This document shows positions 1 through 7,681 of a DNA stretch of 50,697 nucleotides, one piece after another. Source of the DNA: Draconibacterium aestuarii (GTDB lineage Bacteria; Bacteroidota; Bacteroidia; Bacteroidales; Prolixibacteraceae); contig JAPOHD010000057.1 of NCBI GenBank assembly GCA_026671195.1, forward strand, positions 1-50,697. The letters run 5' to 3'. The notes under the pieces were generated by a model. It was not told the DNA's origin, searched no databases, and worked only from the letters and a program-made list of their open reading frames with translations. How positions within the stretch are numbered: the first letter of the stretch is position 1; every line of letters starts with the position of its first letter. The position numbers were made by a program, and so were the translations under genes.

Positions 1-347
1 CCGCCAACCAAGCCCCTCTCAAACCTTAATCTGTTAGTAATAATTTCATTGCGAGATCTTACCCAAAAATATTTGGGCATAATGAGGCAATGACAGAACT
101 CTGAAGCTGTCATTTCGATTCGTCGGCTGACGAAGAGAAATCTGTTTGAGTTTAAGATTTCTCCTCATTCTTCGTCGAAATGACATTTAATGGCAATCTC
201 TGTACTTTATTCATATTAAATACTTTAATAAAATCTGTCATTGGCAACAAAGTGAAGCAATCTTTTCCCTTTTTATTAATTTCACCGGACAATGGTGAAA
301 ATCAATAAAAATTTCAGCGGCTTGTAACTAAATAGTATTTTTAGCCA
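1..347. other. Non-coding region upstream of ruvC, rich in degenerate palindromic repeats
   Basis: No credible gene is visible. The stretch holds the palindromic element at 108-185. It also holds two shorter traces containing CATTG and GAAGCAATCT-like words (roughly 48-92 and 234-266) that resemble decayed copies of the small dispersed palindromes common between Bacteroidota genes. No promoter matching TAnnTTTG was found before ruvC. Confidence 0.5.
108..185. repeat. REP-like palindromic element
   Basis: The two ends are inverted copies: TGTCATTTCGA at 108-118 against TCGAAATGACA at 175-185. Inside them AGAAATCT near 136-143 pairs with AGATTTCT near 155-162. A second small hairpin (TTCGTC-GGCT-GACGAA) lies in the left arm. 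The whole could fold into one long cruciform. It carries no coding potential. Similar TGTCATTTCGA palindromes are a common dispersed repeat in Bacteroidota genomes (general knowledge, copy number here not checkable). Confidence 0.7.
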
Positions 348-899
348 ATGGATAAACCGCTACGAATATTAGGGATCGATCCCGGAACAACAGTCACCGG
401 TTATGGTTTGGTAGAAATACGCGACAAAAAACCGGTGATCTTGCATATGGGAAATATTACGCCTAAAAAATACTCCGACCATTACATGCGTTTGAAATAT
501 TTGCATCAGCGTGCCTTGCATTTGGTGGAAGAATACAAACCCGATGTGATGGCCATTGAAGCACCGTTTTATGGCAAAAACGTACAGTCGATGCTAAAAC
601 TGGGGCGCGGGCAGGGAGTTTTAATGGCCGCCGCATTAATGCACGATGTCCCGATTCACGAATACGCGCCGCTTTCGGTAAAACAGGCCATTACGGGAAT
701 GGGGCGTGCCTCAAAAGAGCAGGTGGCTTATTTCCTTCAGAAAGTTTACAATCTGAAGGACCTCGACAAAGTGCTTGACGAAACCGATGCAGTTGCCGTT
801 GCCATTTGTCATTTTATTCAATTAAATAAACCACAAAAGTCGAAAGAGTATAAAAACTGGTCCGATTTTATAAAAAAGAATCCGGGAAAAGTGAAATAA
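348..899 (+). CDS. ruvC: Crossover junction endodeoxyribonuclease RuvC
   Basis: RuvC cuts Holliday junctions moved by RuvAB during recombinational repair, in the cytosol. The 183-residue product has the family length and the RNase-H-like fold. The four catalytic acids can be placed: D11 in GIDPGT, E71 in AIEAPF, and D144 and D147 in the DETDA motif. The G-x-G-Q-rich segment near residue 86-91 and the C-terminal helix are also present. The ATG at 348 puts GIDPGT at the usual distance from the start. No ruvA or ruvB lies beside it, so it is a solitary ruvC. It converges on the aminotransferase gene. Its last seven codons and the bases after the stop are repeated ~606 bp downstream. The product is confident from family motifs. 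Confidence 0.97.
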   Translation: MDKPLRILGIDPGTTVTGYGLVEIRDKKPVILHMGNITPKKYSDHYMRLKYLHQRALHLVEEYKPDVMAIEAPFYGKNVQSMLKLGRGQGVLMAAALMHDVPIHEYAPLSVKQAITGMGRASKEQVAYFLQKVYNLKDLDKVLDETDAVAVAICHFIQLNKPQKSKEYKNWSDFIKKNPGKVK

Positions 900-919
900 A
901 CACTTTACCCAAAAGCTGT
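877..919 (+). repeat. Direct repeat, left copy (covers the ruvC stop)
   Basis: Ungapped comparison with 1483-1525 gives 34 identical bases of 43. This copy runs from the last codons of ruvC across its TAA at 897-899 into the following spacer. The two copies bracket the non-coding insert. Confidence 0.7.
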
Positions 920-958
920 TCAGAAATAACATCATGCTTTTTGCCTTATCAGGCGGAT

Positions 959-988
959 TTTACTCTTTGTCTTGCCACAAAGAGTAAA
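959..988. repeat. Perfect 12 bp hairpin at left end of insert
   Basis: TTTACTCTTTGT pairs with ACAAAGAGTAAA around the loop CTTGCC. There is no U-run after it, so it is more likely part of the repeat element than the ruvC terminator. Confidence 0.65.
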
Positions 989-1244
989 CAGAAAAGTCAA
1001 GGCTGCTTTTTCTCTTCACCTTCCATCTTTATCCAGACCAAGTTCTCGCGGGTGATCTCCTCAAGTCTTCGGAGCTTCCCGAGTTCACTAAGTCTGGATT
1101 TCGGTTCCAGGCTTGATAAAAAGAGGCCAGCTCCCGCATTTAGTTGTCAGATTAACTCGCAGCTTTGCAGCCCGCTCCACCGCCTACAGGAAAATGCGTT
1201 AAGAAATTTGGGGAAAGAAGCGTCAAAAAAGAAAAGCTGTTTGA

Positions 1245-1264
1245 ATCCCGATGACAATCGGGAT
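1245..1264. repeat. 8 bp hairpin ATCCCGAT/ATCGGGAT
   Basis: A perfect inverted repeat with the loop GACA. Hairpins of this exact word are frequent in Bacteroidota intergenic DNA (general knowledge). It lies inside the insert between ruvC and the aminotransferase. Confidence 0.55.
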
Positions 1265-1346
1265 GAGTTCTTTTCTTTTAGCGGAGTTCAGGAAATTTTA
1301 GCAATTTTCATGTCAGCGGCGGGCTCGGAAATGCCTTCCTCGTGCT

Positions 1347-1371
1347 GACTTTTTTTCTGTAGAAAAAAGTC
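1347..1371. repeat. Hairpin at right part of insert
   Basis: GACTTTTTTTCT pairs with AGAAAAAAGTC with one bulged T and a two-base loop. The A/T-rich stem could act as a terminator for the minus-strand neighbour, but it sits ~140 bp past that gene's stop. Confidence 0.45.
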
Positions 1372-1482
1372 TGTCGCAGCGAAGCGAGAAAAATTCTATA
1401 AAAATGATTTTTCCTAATTGACAGATTCATATAAATCGTATTGCAAGTCAAGGAATCTGGGTGCCCCATCGCGGAAAACAGC

Positions 1483-1525
1483 AGAATCCGGGGAAAGTAA
1501 AATAAGAGATCTATCCAAAAGCTTT
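1483..1525 (+). repeat. Direct repeat, right copy (covers the aminotransferase stop)
   Basis: This is the second copy of the 43 bp repeat described at 877-919. It includes the last five sense codons and the stop codon of the minus-strand aminotransferase (stop at 1511-1513). So the two copies each overlap the 3' end of one of two convergent genes. Confidence 0.7.
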
Positions 1526-2680
1526 CTCCAGTCTGTTTAGTGCTTCCTGCAAAACACTTCGCGGACAACCAATGTTAATACGCAGCCAGCCATCGCCGCC
1601 GGTTCCAAAACGGCCTCCGTCGTTTAGGACAACTCTGGCGTTTTCAAGCAGAAATTTCATCAAGTCGTCGTTTTTCATTCCGTAGTCGGTGAAATCCATC
1701 CACACTAGGTAAGTGGCTTCCAGGGGCATCACTTTTACGCGCGGGAGTTTGGTTTTCATAAAATCGTTTACAACCCGGAAGTTTTCCCAAAGGTAATCCA
1801 GCATTTGTTCCAACCACTCGTCTCCGTGTGTATATGCTGCTTCAAGTGCAATCGATCCAAAAATATTTCCCATTCCCAAATGGCCAACTCCAATTGTACG
1901 CTCGTACCGGACAAGCTTGTTTTTGTTGGGAATAATTACCATCGACGAAGTAAGCCCGGCCACATTAAATGTTTTACTAGGAGCCATTGAAATCATACAG
2001 TTCTGGGCCACTTCTTCCGAAATGGTGGCAAGAGGAATATGTTTGTGTCCGTTAAAAATCAGGTCTGAATGTATTTCATCAGAAATGATCATGATGTTAT
2101 TTTCCAGGCAAATGTCGGTAAGCGCAACCAGTTCCTTGCGTGTCCACACCATTCCTCCCGGATTTTGCGGATTACAAAGCAGCAGCAGTTTGGTGTTTTT
2201 ATCGATTTTCGATTTTAAATCGTCAAGATCAAATGTGTAACGTCCGTTTACAATTTTCAACGGATTTTCAATCATTTTTCGTTTGATGCCTTTTACACAG
2301 TCGAAAAACGGGAAATACACAGGGGGCTGAACGATTACTCCATCGCCGGGTTTCGAGAAAGTTTCAACGGCAAACGTTAATCCTGCAACAACGCCCGGGC
2401 TAAACGAAATCCATTCTTTTTTAATCGCCCAGTTGTGCCGGCGTTTCATCCAGTTAATTATAGCATTAAAGTACGAGTCGGGGCGAAACGTGTACCCAAA
2501 GATTTCATGTTCAGCGCGTTTTTTTATGGCATCAACAATAAAATCGGGTGTTTTAAAATCCATGTCGGCCACCCAAAGTGGAAGCAGGTCTTTCGATTTA
2601 AAAAAGGTTTCCAGAGCATCGTGTTTCAGGCAGTTGGTTCCTTTTCGGGGAATTATCTCGTCGAAGTCGTATTTTTTCAT
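1511..2680 (-). CDS. MalY/PatB family PLP-dependent C-S lyase / aminotransferase
   Basis: This is a fold-type I PLP enzyme of the MalY/PatB group, usually a cystathionine or cysteine-S-conjugate beta-lyase and sometimes annotated as an aminotransferase. From the start chosen here the protein is 389 residues. Visible PLP contacts are N173 in NPQNPGG, D201 in SDEIHSD and the Schiff-base lysine K236 in APSKTFN. It opens with the family-typical KKYDFDEIIPRKGTNCLKHD. An ATG 39 bases further upstream would add an uncharged, non-conserved 13-residue tail, so the ATG whose complement ends at 2680 is preferred. It is cytosolic, stands alone and converges on ruvC. The exact substrate cannot be read from sequence. 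Confidence 0.9.
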   Translation of the reverse strand: MKKYDFDEIIPRKGTNCLKHDALETFFKSKDLLPLWVADMDFKTPDFIVDAIKKRAEHEIFGYTFRPDSYFNAIINWMKRRHNWAIKKEWISFSPGVVAGLTFAVETFSKPGDGVIVQPPVYFPFFDCVKGIKRKMIENPLKIVNGRYTFDLDDLKSKIDKNTKLLLLCNPQNPGGMVWTRKELVALTDICLENNIMIISDEIHSDLIFNGHKHIPLATISEEVAQNCMISMAPSKTFNVAGLTSSMVIIPNKNKLVRYERTIGVGHLGMGNIFGSIALEAAYTHGDEWLEQMLDYLWENFRVVNDFMKTKLPRVKVMPLEATYLVWMDFTDYGMKNDDLMKFLLENARVVLNDGGRFGTGGDGWLRINIGCPRSVLQEALNRLEKAFG

Positions 2681-2699
2681 AATTAAATAATATACTATT

Positions 2700-2717
2700 G
2701 AGCAAATTGTTTTGCTC
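2700..2717 (-). other. Small hairpin in the leader of the PLP enzyme gene
   Basis: GAGCAAA and TTTGCTC pair around a four-base loop, ~20 bases upstream of the chosen start codon. It lies over the alternative upstream ATG (2717-2719). It may modulate translation. No -7 box was recognised above it. Confidence 0.35.
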
Positions 2718-2767
2718 ATGTCGCAATAAAAATTTGTTCGCCGAAGATAATTGAATTCTCTTTGTTC

Positions 2768-3877
2768 TCAATTTTTAATGCGCGGAAATCGGTAGCCGAT
2801 TCCAAATTCCAAAACCTGTGCTTTAAAAAGTGGAACAGCTCTAATCATGGCAATGCCTATTATGTTTTTGGCATAATACTTTGCGCCAACTTTATAGTAG
2901 GCACGCGAGATATAATTTGTTGTGTCTCCGAAAAAGAATCCGTAGGCGCCCAAAAAACTGAGTTTTCCAAACATAAATTCACCTTGAATGTTTGGGCCAA
3001 ACCGAAAGCTGAGGTCAGATTCTTCATTAAAATTTAAATGGGTAACTGCATATTTGTTAAGTGCTTCGTCGTTGATAAAATCAATACCAAAACCCAGTTT
3101 ATTTATTGTAGTAATTTGTTTCGAGTAGTTTAACGATGCAGCAAGAAACAAAAAGTACTGGTCGTATTCTTTTACTTTATTTGCACCGGCAGATGCATAA
3201 ACCCAGAATTCATTCTTAATAAATGGTGACCGGGATTCTTTTGGTGGTTTGTTTTTTGGCGCCGGCTTTTCAAATTCCCAGCCAAAAGTATAGTGATGAT
3301 TTAGTGAATTGATTCCCAGGTTTGGCGTATTGAGAAGTCCGTTTGAGAAATGATTTAATCCATAGGAATATTCAAAAAATATGGGGTGAAAACGTAATTT
3401 TGAATAAAACTGAATTTCGCCGGCAATATTTAAGTGTGTACTTATGGCGGTATTTTCAGGATTTGTAAATTCGTCGTGTGTTTTAGTTAGATAAGCCAGC
3501 CCCGCAGCCCCTTTGAATCCGATATCGAAAACCGGCGCTTTTTTTAAAAACGATAGTTGAATAAAAGATGTAAGTGCATGTGAATTTCCTATGATATCGG
3601 GATTGTTAAATGATTTGAATTTGTAGTTGAAACCGTAATTGGCGTAATTGTAATAGTTGCGCCAGTGCTCACCCGATTTGTTTTTTAATGTATAGCTAAC
3701 TGAAAATCCTTTAATGGGGTTACCTGTAATGGGCTTTACCTTGGGTGTGTGAACCAAAATTGAACCATAGATGTACGAAATATCAATGCCTTCTTGTGAA
3801 AAAACCCCGAAAGAAGCACATAGCATAGATAGTACAATACAAATGGTTCGTAAACAGGTTTGTTTTGAATTCCGCAT
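2768..3877 (-). CDS. PagL-like acyloxyacyl hydrolase / lipid A deacylase-related outer-membrane protein
   Basis: The 369-residue product begins with a signal peptide ending near residue 28 (after GVFSQ). It then shows the alternating pattern of an outer-membrane beta-barrel. The stretch SYGLNHFSNG, around residues 171-180, followed by TPNLGIN matches the PagL signature, in which His (H176) and Ser (S178) are catalytic and a downstream acid completes the triad. PagL removes a 3-O-acyl chain from lipid A at the outer leaflet. It is much longer than classical PagL (~170-185 residues) because of an N-terminal extension and C-terminal strands, as is usual for Bacteroidota homologues. It ends in an aromatic-rich barrel strand (GIGYRFPRIKN). 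Activity is inferred from the motif, not proven. Confidence 0.75.
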   Translation of the reverse strand: MRNSKQTCLRTICIVLSMLCASFGVFSQEGIDISYIYGSILVHTPKVKPITGNPIKGFSVSYTLKNKSGEHWRNYYNYANYGFNYKFKSFNNPDIIGNSHALTSFIQLSFLKKAPVFDIGFKGAAGLAYLTKTHDEFTNPENTAISTHLNIAGEIQFYSKLRFHPIFFEYSYGLNHFSNGLLNTPNLGINSLNHHYTFGWEFEKPAPKNKPPKESRSPFIKNEFWVYASAGANKVKEYDQYFLFLAASLNYSKQITTINKLGFGIDFINDEALNKYAVTHLNFNEESDLSFRFGPNIQGEFMFGKLSFLGAYGFFFGDTTNYISRAYYKVGAKYYAKNIIGIAMIRAVPLFKAQVLEFGIGYRFPRIKN

Positions 3878-4030
3878 ATTTGCCCGTTTTTATGGCAATT
3901 GTAATCCTTGTTAGTTATTGAATACCAATTTACTGTTTTTATGGCAAATAATTGAGGGGATTATACTATTTGGCTTGTAACGAAATTCGCCAGATATTTT
4001 AGATTGTCAGCGTTTTATTTCTAAATCCGT

Positions 4031-4720
4031 TTATACATTTATTTTTTCAAGGTAATTCAGATCGTTTTCTTTCTGTACTTTTAAAACAAAATCGAAACGA
4101 TTCAGATCAAGACAAAGATAGAAGTCGTCTTTTGGCGACCAGCTTTGTTTTTCCGGATCAAAAAACCGCGCACCATCACCATTTTTAATGGTTTCAACCA
4201 TTTTTGCAAAATCGCTGGGTTTACCTTCCAGTTCGTTTTTTATGTATTCGGCGCAAAGCGTATCCTCGTCGGTAGGGTATTGGCAGGCATAGCCCATACA
4301 AACCAACGACACGGTTTTGGGTTTTGTTTGCTGAATATAGCGAACAATGGCGCCTGCATTTACAAAACTTCCGGTGAGAATTTCGCTGGCTTTTGTTGCT
4401 CCAGCAATTCCCTGTGTACCCGAACTGGTTGTATGTACCATTGTTTTTGCTGAAATAGTTGCATTTAATAATTGCGATGGCGAATTACCAAAATCAAAAC
4501 CTTTTGGTTTTTGTTCGTTTCGTTCTCCTGCTAAAATAAAGTCTGAATTGTGCTTTTTTAATAAATATGCCAATTCAATGTTACCAACCGGATATATTTT
4601 CTGAATTCCTTTCTCAATAGCATAACATGCTGTTGAGAAGGCTCTGAATACATCTATTATAATGGTTGTTCCGGATGCAACTCTTGCTCCGTCAATAAGT
4701 TGAAGTATGTTGATGTTCAT
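4031..4720 (-). CDS. 2-phosphosulfolactate phosphatase (ComB family)
   Basis: ComB is a Mg-dependent phosphatase acting on (2R)-phospho-3-sulfolactate, first known from coenzyme M synthesis. Bacterial members are thought to serve sulfolactate or related sulfonate metabolism. Family blocks are clear: IIIDVFRAFSTACYA near the N-terminus, GERNEQKPKGFDFGNSP, then VHTTSSGTQG. The ATG at 4718-4720 begins MNINILQLIDGA, the usual family start. An upstream extension of 32 residues is possible but not conserved-looking. It gives a 229-residue cytosolic enzyme. No other sulfonate gene lies nearby, so the pathway in this organism is open. It is divergent from the gene at 4982. Confidence 0.88.
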   Translation of the reverse strand: MNINILQLIDGARVASGTTIIIDVFRAFSTACYAIEKGIQKIYPVGNIELAYLLKKHNSDFILAGERNEQKPKGFDFGNSPSQLLNATISAKTMVHTTSSGTQGIAGATKASEILTGSFVNAGAIVRYIQQTKPKTVSLVCMGYACQYPTDEDTLCAEYIKNELEGKPSDFAKMVETIKNGDGARFFDPEKQSWSPKDDFYLCLDLNRFDFVLKVQKENDLNYLEKINV

Positions 4721-4936
4721 TTGTTTAAGATATTTACGAATGTAGTTAAAAAATATAAGCTCCGTTAACTTAAAGTGGCATGATAATTGTAATAGGTAAG
4801 CGTTAAAACAACACAAAGCCTGATAATGAATGGTTTATATCCCGAATTACATAATTAAATACCAATTAATGTTAAATTATCATTTACTTCGCAATCATTT
4901 AACGTATGTTGTAGAGCATGTATGCTGTAAAACATA

Positions 4937-4944
4937 TATGTTTG
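4937..4944 (+). promoter_or_regulatory. Possible -7 box before the first small secreted-protein gene
   Basis: TATGTTTG matches the Bacteroidota -7 consensus TAnnTTTG, 37 bases before the start codon. No TTTG at the proper distance upstream was found (the nearest TTG is 25 bases away). A short inverted repeat, AGCAT-GT-ATGCT at 4915-4926, lies just upstream. Confidence 0.35.
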
Positions 4945-4981
4945 TGTCGTCATTCATTGTTAAACTTAAAGTTGAATGGTT

Positions 4982-5566
4982 ATGAAAACAATTAAATTAT
5001 TATCGACAGTACTGGCGGTAGCGATTGTAGCAATTGCAACTGCAGTGGAGAAACCGAAAATGCATGTTGTACCCTTAACAGCTAACAGAGCAATAGTTTC
5101 AATTCAAAACGACAATGAGGCTTTGTTCGAGTTAAGTATTCATGCCGAAAATGGAGACTTGGTTTATTACAAGCAATCTACCAAGCCGTTAAATAGCTAT
5201 CAAAAAATCTTTGACTTCAAAGGGCTTAAAAATGGTAGCTACACTATGAATCTGAAAGTAAATGATACTCGTTTGTCAAAAGATTTTCAGGTAGCATCAA
5301 AAGGAATTGAAGTAGGAGAATCAAAATTGCGTTTTGATCCTTATTTCTCTTATTCTGAAAACGTATTGAAGTTATCTTATTTGAACTTCGATAAGGAGAA
5401 CTTTAGTCTTAATATCTACGATGAAAAGGGTTTGGTTTACGAGTCGAAAGTTGGAAAAGACTTTAACATCACTTCCGGGTACGATTTATCTCGTCTTTCT
5501 GAAGGAAAATATGATGTTGTATTAAGTTCTTTCAACAACGAATTTACGTTTAGTTTAGAAAAATAG
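4982..5566 (+). CDS. Small secreted protein, tandem paralogue 1
   Basis: The product is about 194 residues with a signal peptide (MKTIKLLSTVLAVAIVAIATA, cleavage near residue 21). The rest is predicted beta-rich with two similar halves, each ending in a 'G-x-Y' strand (LKNGSYTM and LSEGKYDVV). This suggests two small Ig-like/DUF3244-type sandwiches. It is clearly homologous to the next gene (5893-6477): both share PKM-VVP, YQKI-DF and F-PYF blocks. No catalytic motif, lipobox or T9SS tail was seen. The upstream in-frame ATG at 4976 would add two residues. I do not recognise a function. It is likely a periplasmic or surface accessory protein, with its own terminator. Confidence 0.75.
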   Translation: MKTIKLLSTVLAVAIVAIATAVEKPKMHVVPLTANRAIVSIQNDNEALFELSIHAENGDLVYYKQSTKPLNSYQKIFDFKGLKNGSYTMNLKVNDTRLSKDFQVASKGIEVGESKLRFDPYFSYSENVLKLSYLNFDKENFSLNIYDEKGLVYESKVGKDFNITSGYDLSRLSEGKYDVVLSSFNNEFTFSLEK

Positions 5567-5591
5567 ATTAGAAGATGTTATTGGTTTGAAT

Positions 5592-5628
5592 GGCCGTTAT
5601 TCGTTATAAACGAGTAGCGGCCTTTTTT
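5592..5628 (+). terminator. Rho-independent terminator
   Basis: GGCCGTTATTCGTT pairs with AACGAGTAGCGGCC (with G-U pairs) around a short loop and is followed by TTTTTT. It lies 26 bases after the first small secreted-protein gene. Confidence 0.85.
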
Positions 5629-5822
5629 GTATACGAACAACGTGCCAAAGTATATAAATGGGAATGTTCGTGGTGTAAATGTAATAATAACAGCCATTTG
5701 TGCGTTCGTCTTCGTTATTGTGCACTTGGTCGATAAGCTTCTTTTTCGTGTAACTTGTTGTTTAAATTGACGTCAGTTAGTTAGAAAACAGTTAATAATT
5801 TAATCGGCGAACAGGCTTCTGT

Positions 5823-5841
5823 ATTCGGATAAAATCCGAAT
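5823..5841 (+). other. Leader hairpin upstream of the second secreted-protein gene
   Basis: ATTCGGAT and ATCCGAAT form a perfect 8 bp stem with an AAA loop, 52 bases before the ATG. It is in the ~326-base gap after the previous gene, which otherwise holds only the terminator at 5592-5628 and AT-rich leader sequence. No clear promoter box was found. Confidence 0.4.
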
Positions 5842-5892
5842 TATGTGAAGAGGGTTGGTTGATTGCCATTGAAAACTTTAAACAACAAGAAG

Positions 5893-6477
5893 ATGAAAAC
5901 AAAAACCTGGGTTTTAACAGCCCTGGCATTTTTTATTGTAGCAATAGGATTTGCCACCGATTTCCCCAAAATGAATGTAGTTCCCATCGAAGCTGATAAA
6001 GCAATGATTGCTTATAAATCAGTAGAATCAACGCCTTTGGAAATTACTTTGATAAATTGTGATGGAGAGATTCTGTACTATCAGAAGACAAAAGAACGTT
6101 ACAATGAGTATCAAAAAATCTTGGATTTCTCGCAATTAGGCGATGGTGACTACTGCGTTTGTGTAAATTTTGGCAACCGTAGTATTTCTCGTACTGTCAA
6201 TGTCAACCACGAAACCATTAAAGTTGGTGCAGCTCAGCATTTGTTCGAACCTTATTTTTGTATGAAGGAGGGCATGCTCGATGTGTCGTTTTTTAATTGT
6301 TCGCAAAAGCAGGTTTATTTAAACATTTACAAGAACGGCAAATATGTTAACGGCTTAAAATTGGGGAAAGATTTAACCATCCAGAAACGTCTTGATCTTA
6401 GAAATTTGAAATACGGAGAATATGAAATTGTGTTAACGGATGTATTCAAAGATCACAAATACATTGCGCAATTGTAG
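5893..6477 (+). CDS. Small secreted protein, tandem paralogue 2
   Basis: This 194-residue paralogue of the preceding gene has a signal peptide (MKTKTWVLTALAFFIVAIGFA). The mature part again looks like two beta-sandwich halves, with blocks PKMNVVP, YQKILDF and LRNLKYGEYEIVL. It has cysteines (at least five in the mature part) that its sister lacks, so it may carry disulfides. An in-frame TTG at 5863 would add ten residues and break the signal peptide layout, so ATG 5893 is preferred. Unknown function, same caveats as its sister. Its own terminator follows, so the two genes are probably separate units from a local duplication. Confidence 0.75.
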   Translation: MKTKTWVLTALAFFIVAIGFATDFPKMNVVPIEADKAMIAYKSVESTPLEITLINCDGEILYYQKTKERYNEYQKILDFSQLGDGDYCVCVNFGNRSISRTVNVNHETIKVGAAQHLFEPYFCMKEGMLDVSFFNCSQKQVYLNIYKNGKYVNGLKLGKDLTIQKRLDLRNLKYGEYEIVLTDVFKDHKYIAQL

Positions 6478-6497
6478 ATTTAGCTTTTCGTTTTGGA

Positions 6498-6528
6498 AAG
6501 AGGTTCCGTGTTGGAGCCTCTTTTTTTT
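6498..6528 (+). terminator. Rho-independent terminator
   Basis: AAGAGGTTCC pairs with GGAGCCTCTT around GTGTT and is followed by a run of T. It closes the second secreted-protein gene. Confidence 0.88.
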
Positions 6529-6598
6529 GATTGTTAGTTATCTGTGAGAGTATATTGCTTTTTAAAATTCGGACAAGTTGAAATCAAGGCTGACTTTT

Positions 6599-6620
6599 AG
6601 GGCGTTTTGCCCTGTTTTTT
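6599..6620 (+). terminator. Second terminator-like hairpin in the gap before the ABC operon
   Basis: AGGGC-GTTTT-GCCCT is followed by G and six T. The stem is short (5 bp), so it could be a back-up terminator or an attenuator for the operon at 6778. The remaining ~150 bases up to that operon are AT-rich and show no clear promoter box. Confidence 0.4.
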
Positions 6621-6777
6621 AAATATAATTATTGCGAAGATAATCTTCTCGTTCCTTTGTTTATAGAATGTTATTGATTGAATTTATTTTTTAAGGATTA
6701 ATTGTAACTTACTAGATTAAACGATTTCATTCTTCCAAAGTCCAAGTCAGTGTTTAAATCATATAGAACTTTGTGCT

Positions 6778-7671
6778 GTGCATATTAAAATTGAAAATCT
6801 TAACAAAATCTACAAAGGGGGCAGTTATGCTGTCAATAACCTGAATCTTGAAATTCCAAATGGAATGTTTGGACTTTTAGGACCCAATGGAGCCGGGAAA
6901 TCAACCTTGATGCGAATTCTTGTTACGCTTATGAAACCCACCAGCGGCAAAGTATATTTTAACGATCTCGAGTTATCGAAAAATCGTAGGGAAATTCGAT
7001 CGATGCTGGGGTATTTGCCACAGGATTTTAGTTTCTTTTCAAAGCTAAAAACATACGAATTTTTAGATTATACTGCTCGTTTGGCCGGAATGAAAAACGG
7101 AGCACTTCGCCGCACTGCGGTAGATCAGATGCTGGAAGAAGTTGGTTTATTTGAGGCACGCGATCGTAATGCAAACAAACTTTCCGGAGGGATGAAACGC
7201 CGCCTTGGTATCGCACAGGCACTTATTAACGATCCACAAATTATTATTGTTGATGAGCCAACAACAGGTCTGGATCCTGAGGAACGGATTCGTTTTCGTA
7301 ACCTGCTTTCAACAATAAGTACACGCGATGTTATTATTATCCTTTCAACACACATTGTAGGCGACATTTCAAGTACCTGCGATAATATGGCATTGCTTAA
7401 CACCGGGAAACTGGCATTTGCGGGATCGCCGGAGCAGTTGGTAAAGGAAGCCGAAGGAAATGTGTGGCAGATTGAAGCGACTGAAAAAGAATACCTGGAA
7501 ATAAATGAAAAATATCCTGTAATTTCTACCATCCCAATCGACGGAGGTTGGGAAGTGCAAGTTGTATCGCCGGAGATCGATGGCTATCATGGTAAACAAA
7601 TTGCACCAAACCTCGAGCACGCCTATGTGCACTTTATGGAGAATAAATTAAATCAGTGGTCGAACGCCTAA
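6778..7671 (+). CDS. ABC transporter ATP-binding protein
   Basis: A 297-residue ABC-2-type ATPase starting at GTG. Walker A is GPNGAGKST (35-43), Q-loop Q82, signature LSGGM (135-139), Walker B IIIVDEPT with D159/E160, and the switch histidine is H192. All catalytic parts are intact. Residues beyond ~215 form a C-terminal extension ending LEHAYVHFM, typical of this group. It is the first gene of a seven-gene operon, 10 bp before its likely membrane partner at 7682. It is strikingly similar to the ATPase domain at the end of the 16953-21674 protein (shared GMFGLLGPNGAGKST, ERIRFRNLL and STHI--DISS-C blocks), so the two ATPases are paralogues. It is probably the cytosolic motor for the 7682 permease. 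The cargo is unknown. Confidence 0.93.
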   Translation: MHIKIENLNKIYKGGSYAVNNLNLEIPNGMFGLLGPNGAGKSTLMRILVTLMKPTSGKVYFNDLELSKNRREIRSMLGYLPQDFSFFSKLKTYEFLDYTARLAGMKNGALRRTAVDQMLEEVGLFEARDRNANKLSGGMKRRLGIAQALINDPQIIIVDEPTTGLDPEERIRFRNLLSTISTRDVIIILSTHIVGDISSTCDNMALLNTGKLAFAGSPEQLVKEAEGNVWQIEATEKEYLEINEKYPVISTIPIDGGWEVQVVSPEIDGYHGKQIAPNLEHAYVHFMENKLNQWSNA

Positions 7672-7681
7672 AGTTTTATAG

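Larger units (their letters stand above)
920..1482. other. Non-coding insert with three hairpins between convergent genes
   Basis: About 560 bases without a believable gene. Open frames exist on both strands, but their translations are low-complexity and match no family I know. The insert starts and ends with hairpin-forming sequence: a perfect 12 bp stem at 959-988, an 8 bp stem at 1245-1264 and a stem at 1347-1371. It is bracketed by a 43 bp imperfect direct repeat. Similar spacer blocks containing a 'GTCAAGGCTG'-like word recur in other Bacteroidota from general memory. It is best read as a dispersed intergenic element. Confidence 0.55.

Noticed and set aside
941-1348. Open frame of 135 codons between ruvC and the PLP enzyme gene
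   Set aside because: Its translation is low in hydrophobic pattern and resembles no family. It lies in a hairpin-rich repeat-like insert, and there is an equally long frame on the opposite strand (1308-1568).
5863-5892. TTG start for the second secreted paralogue
   Set aside because: It adds a charged segment ahead of a normal signal peptide; the ATG at 5893 matches its sister gene.
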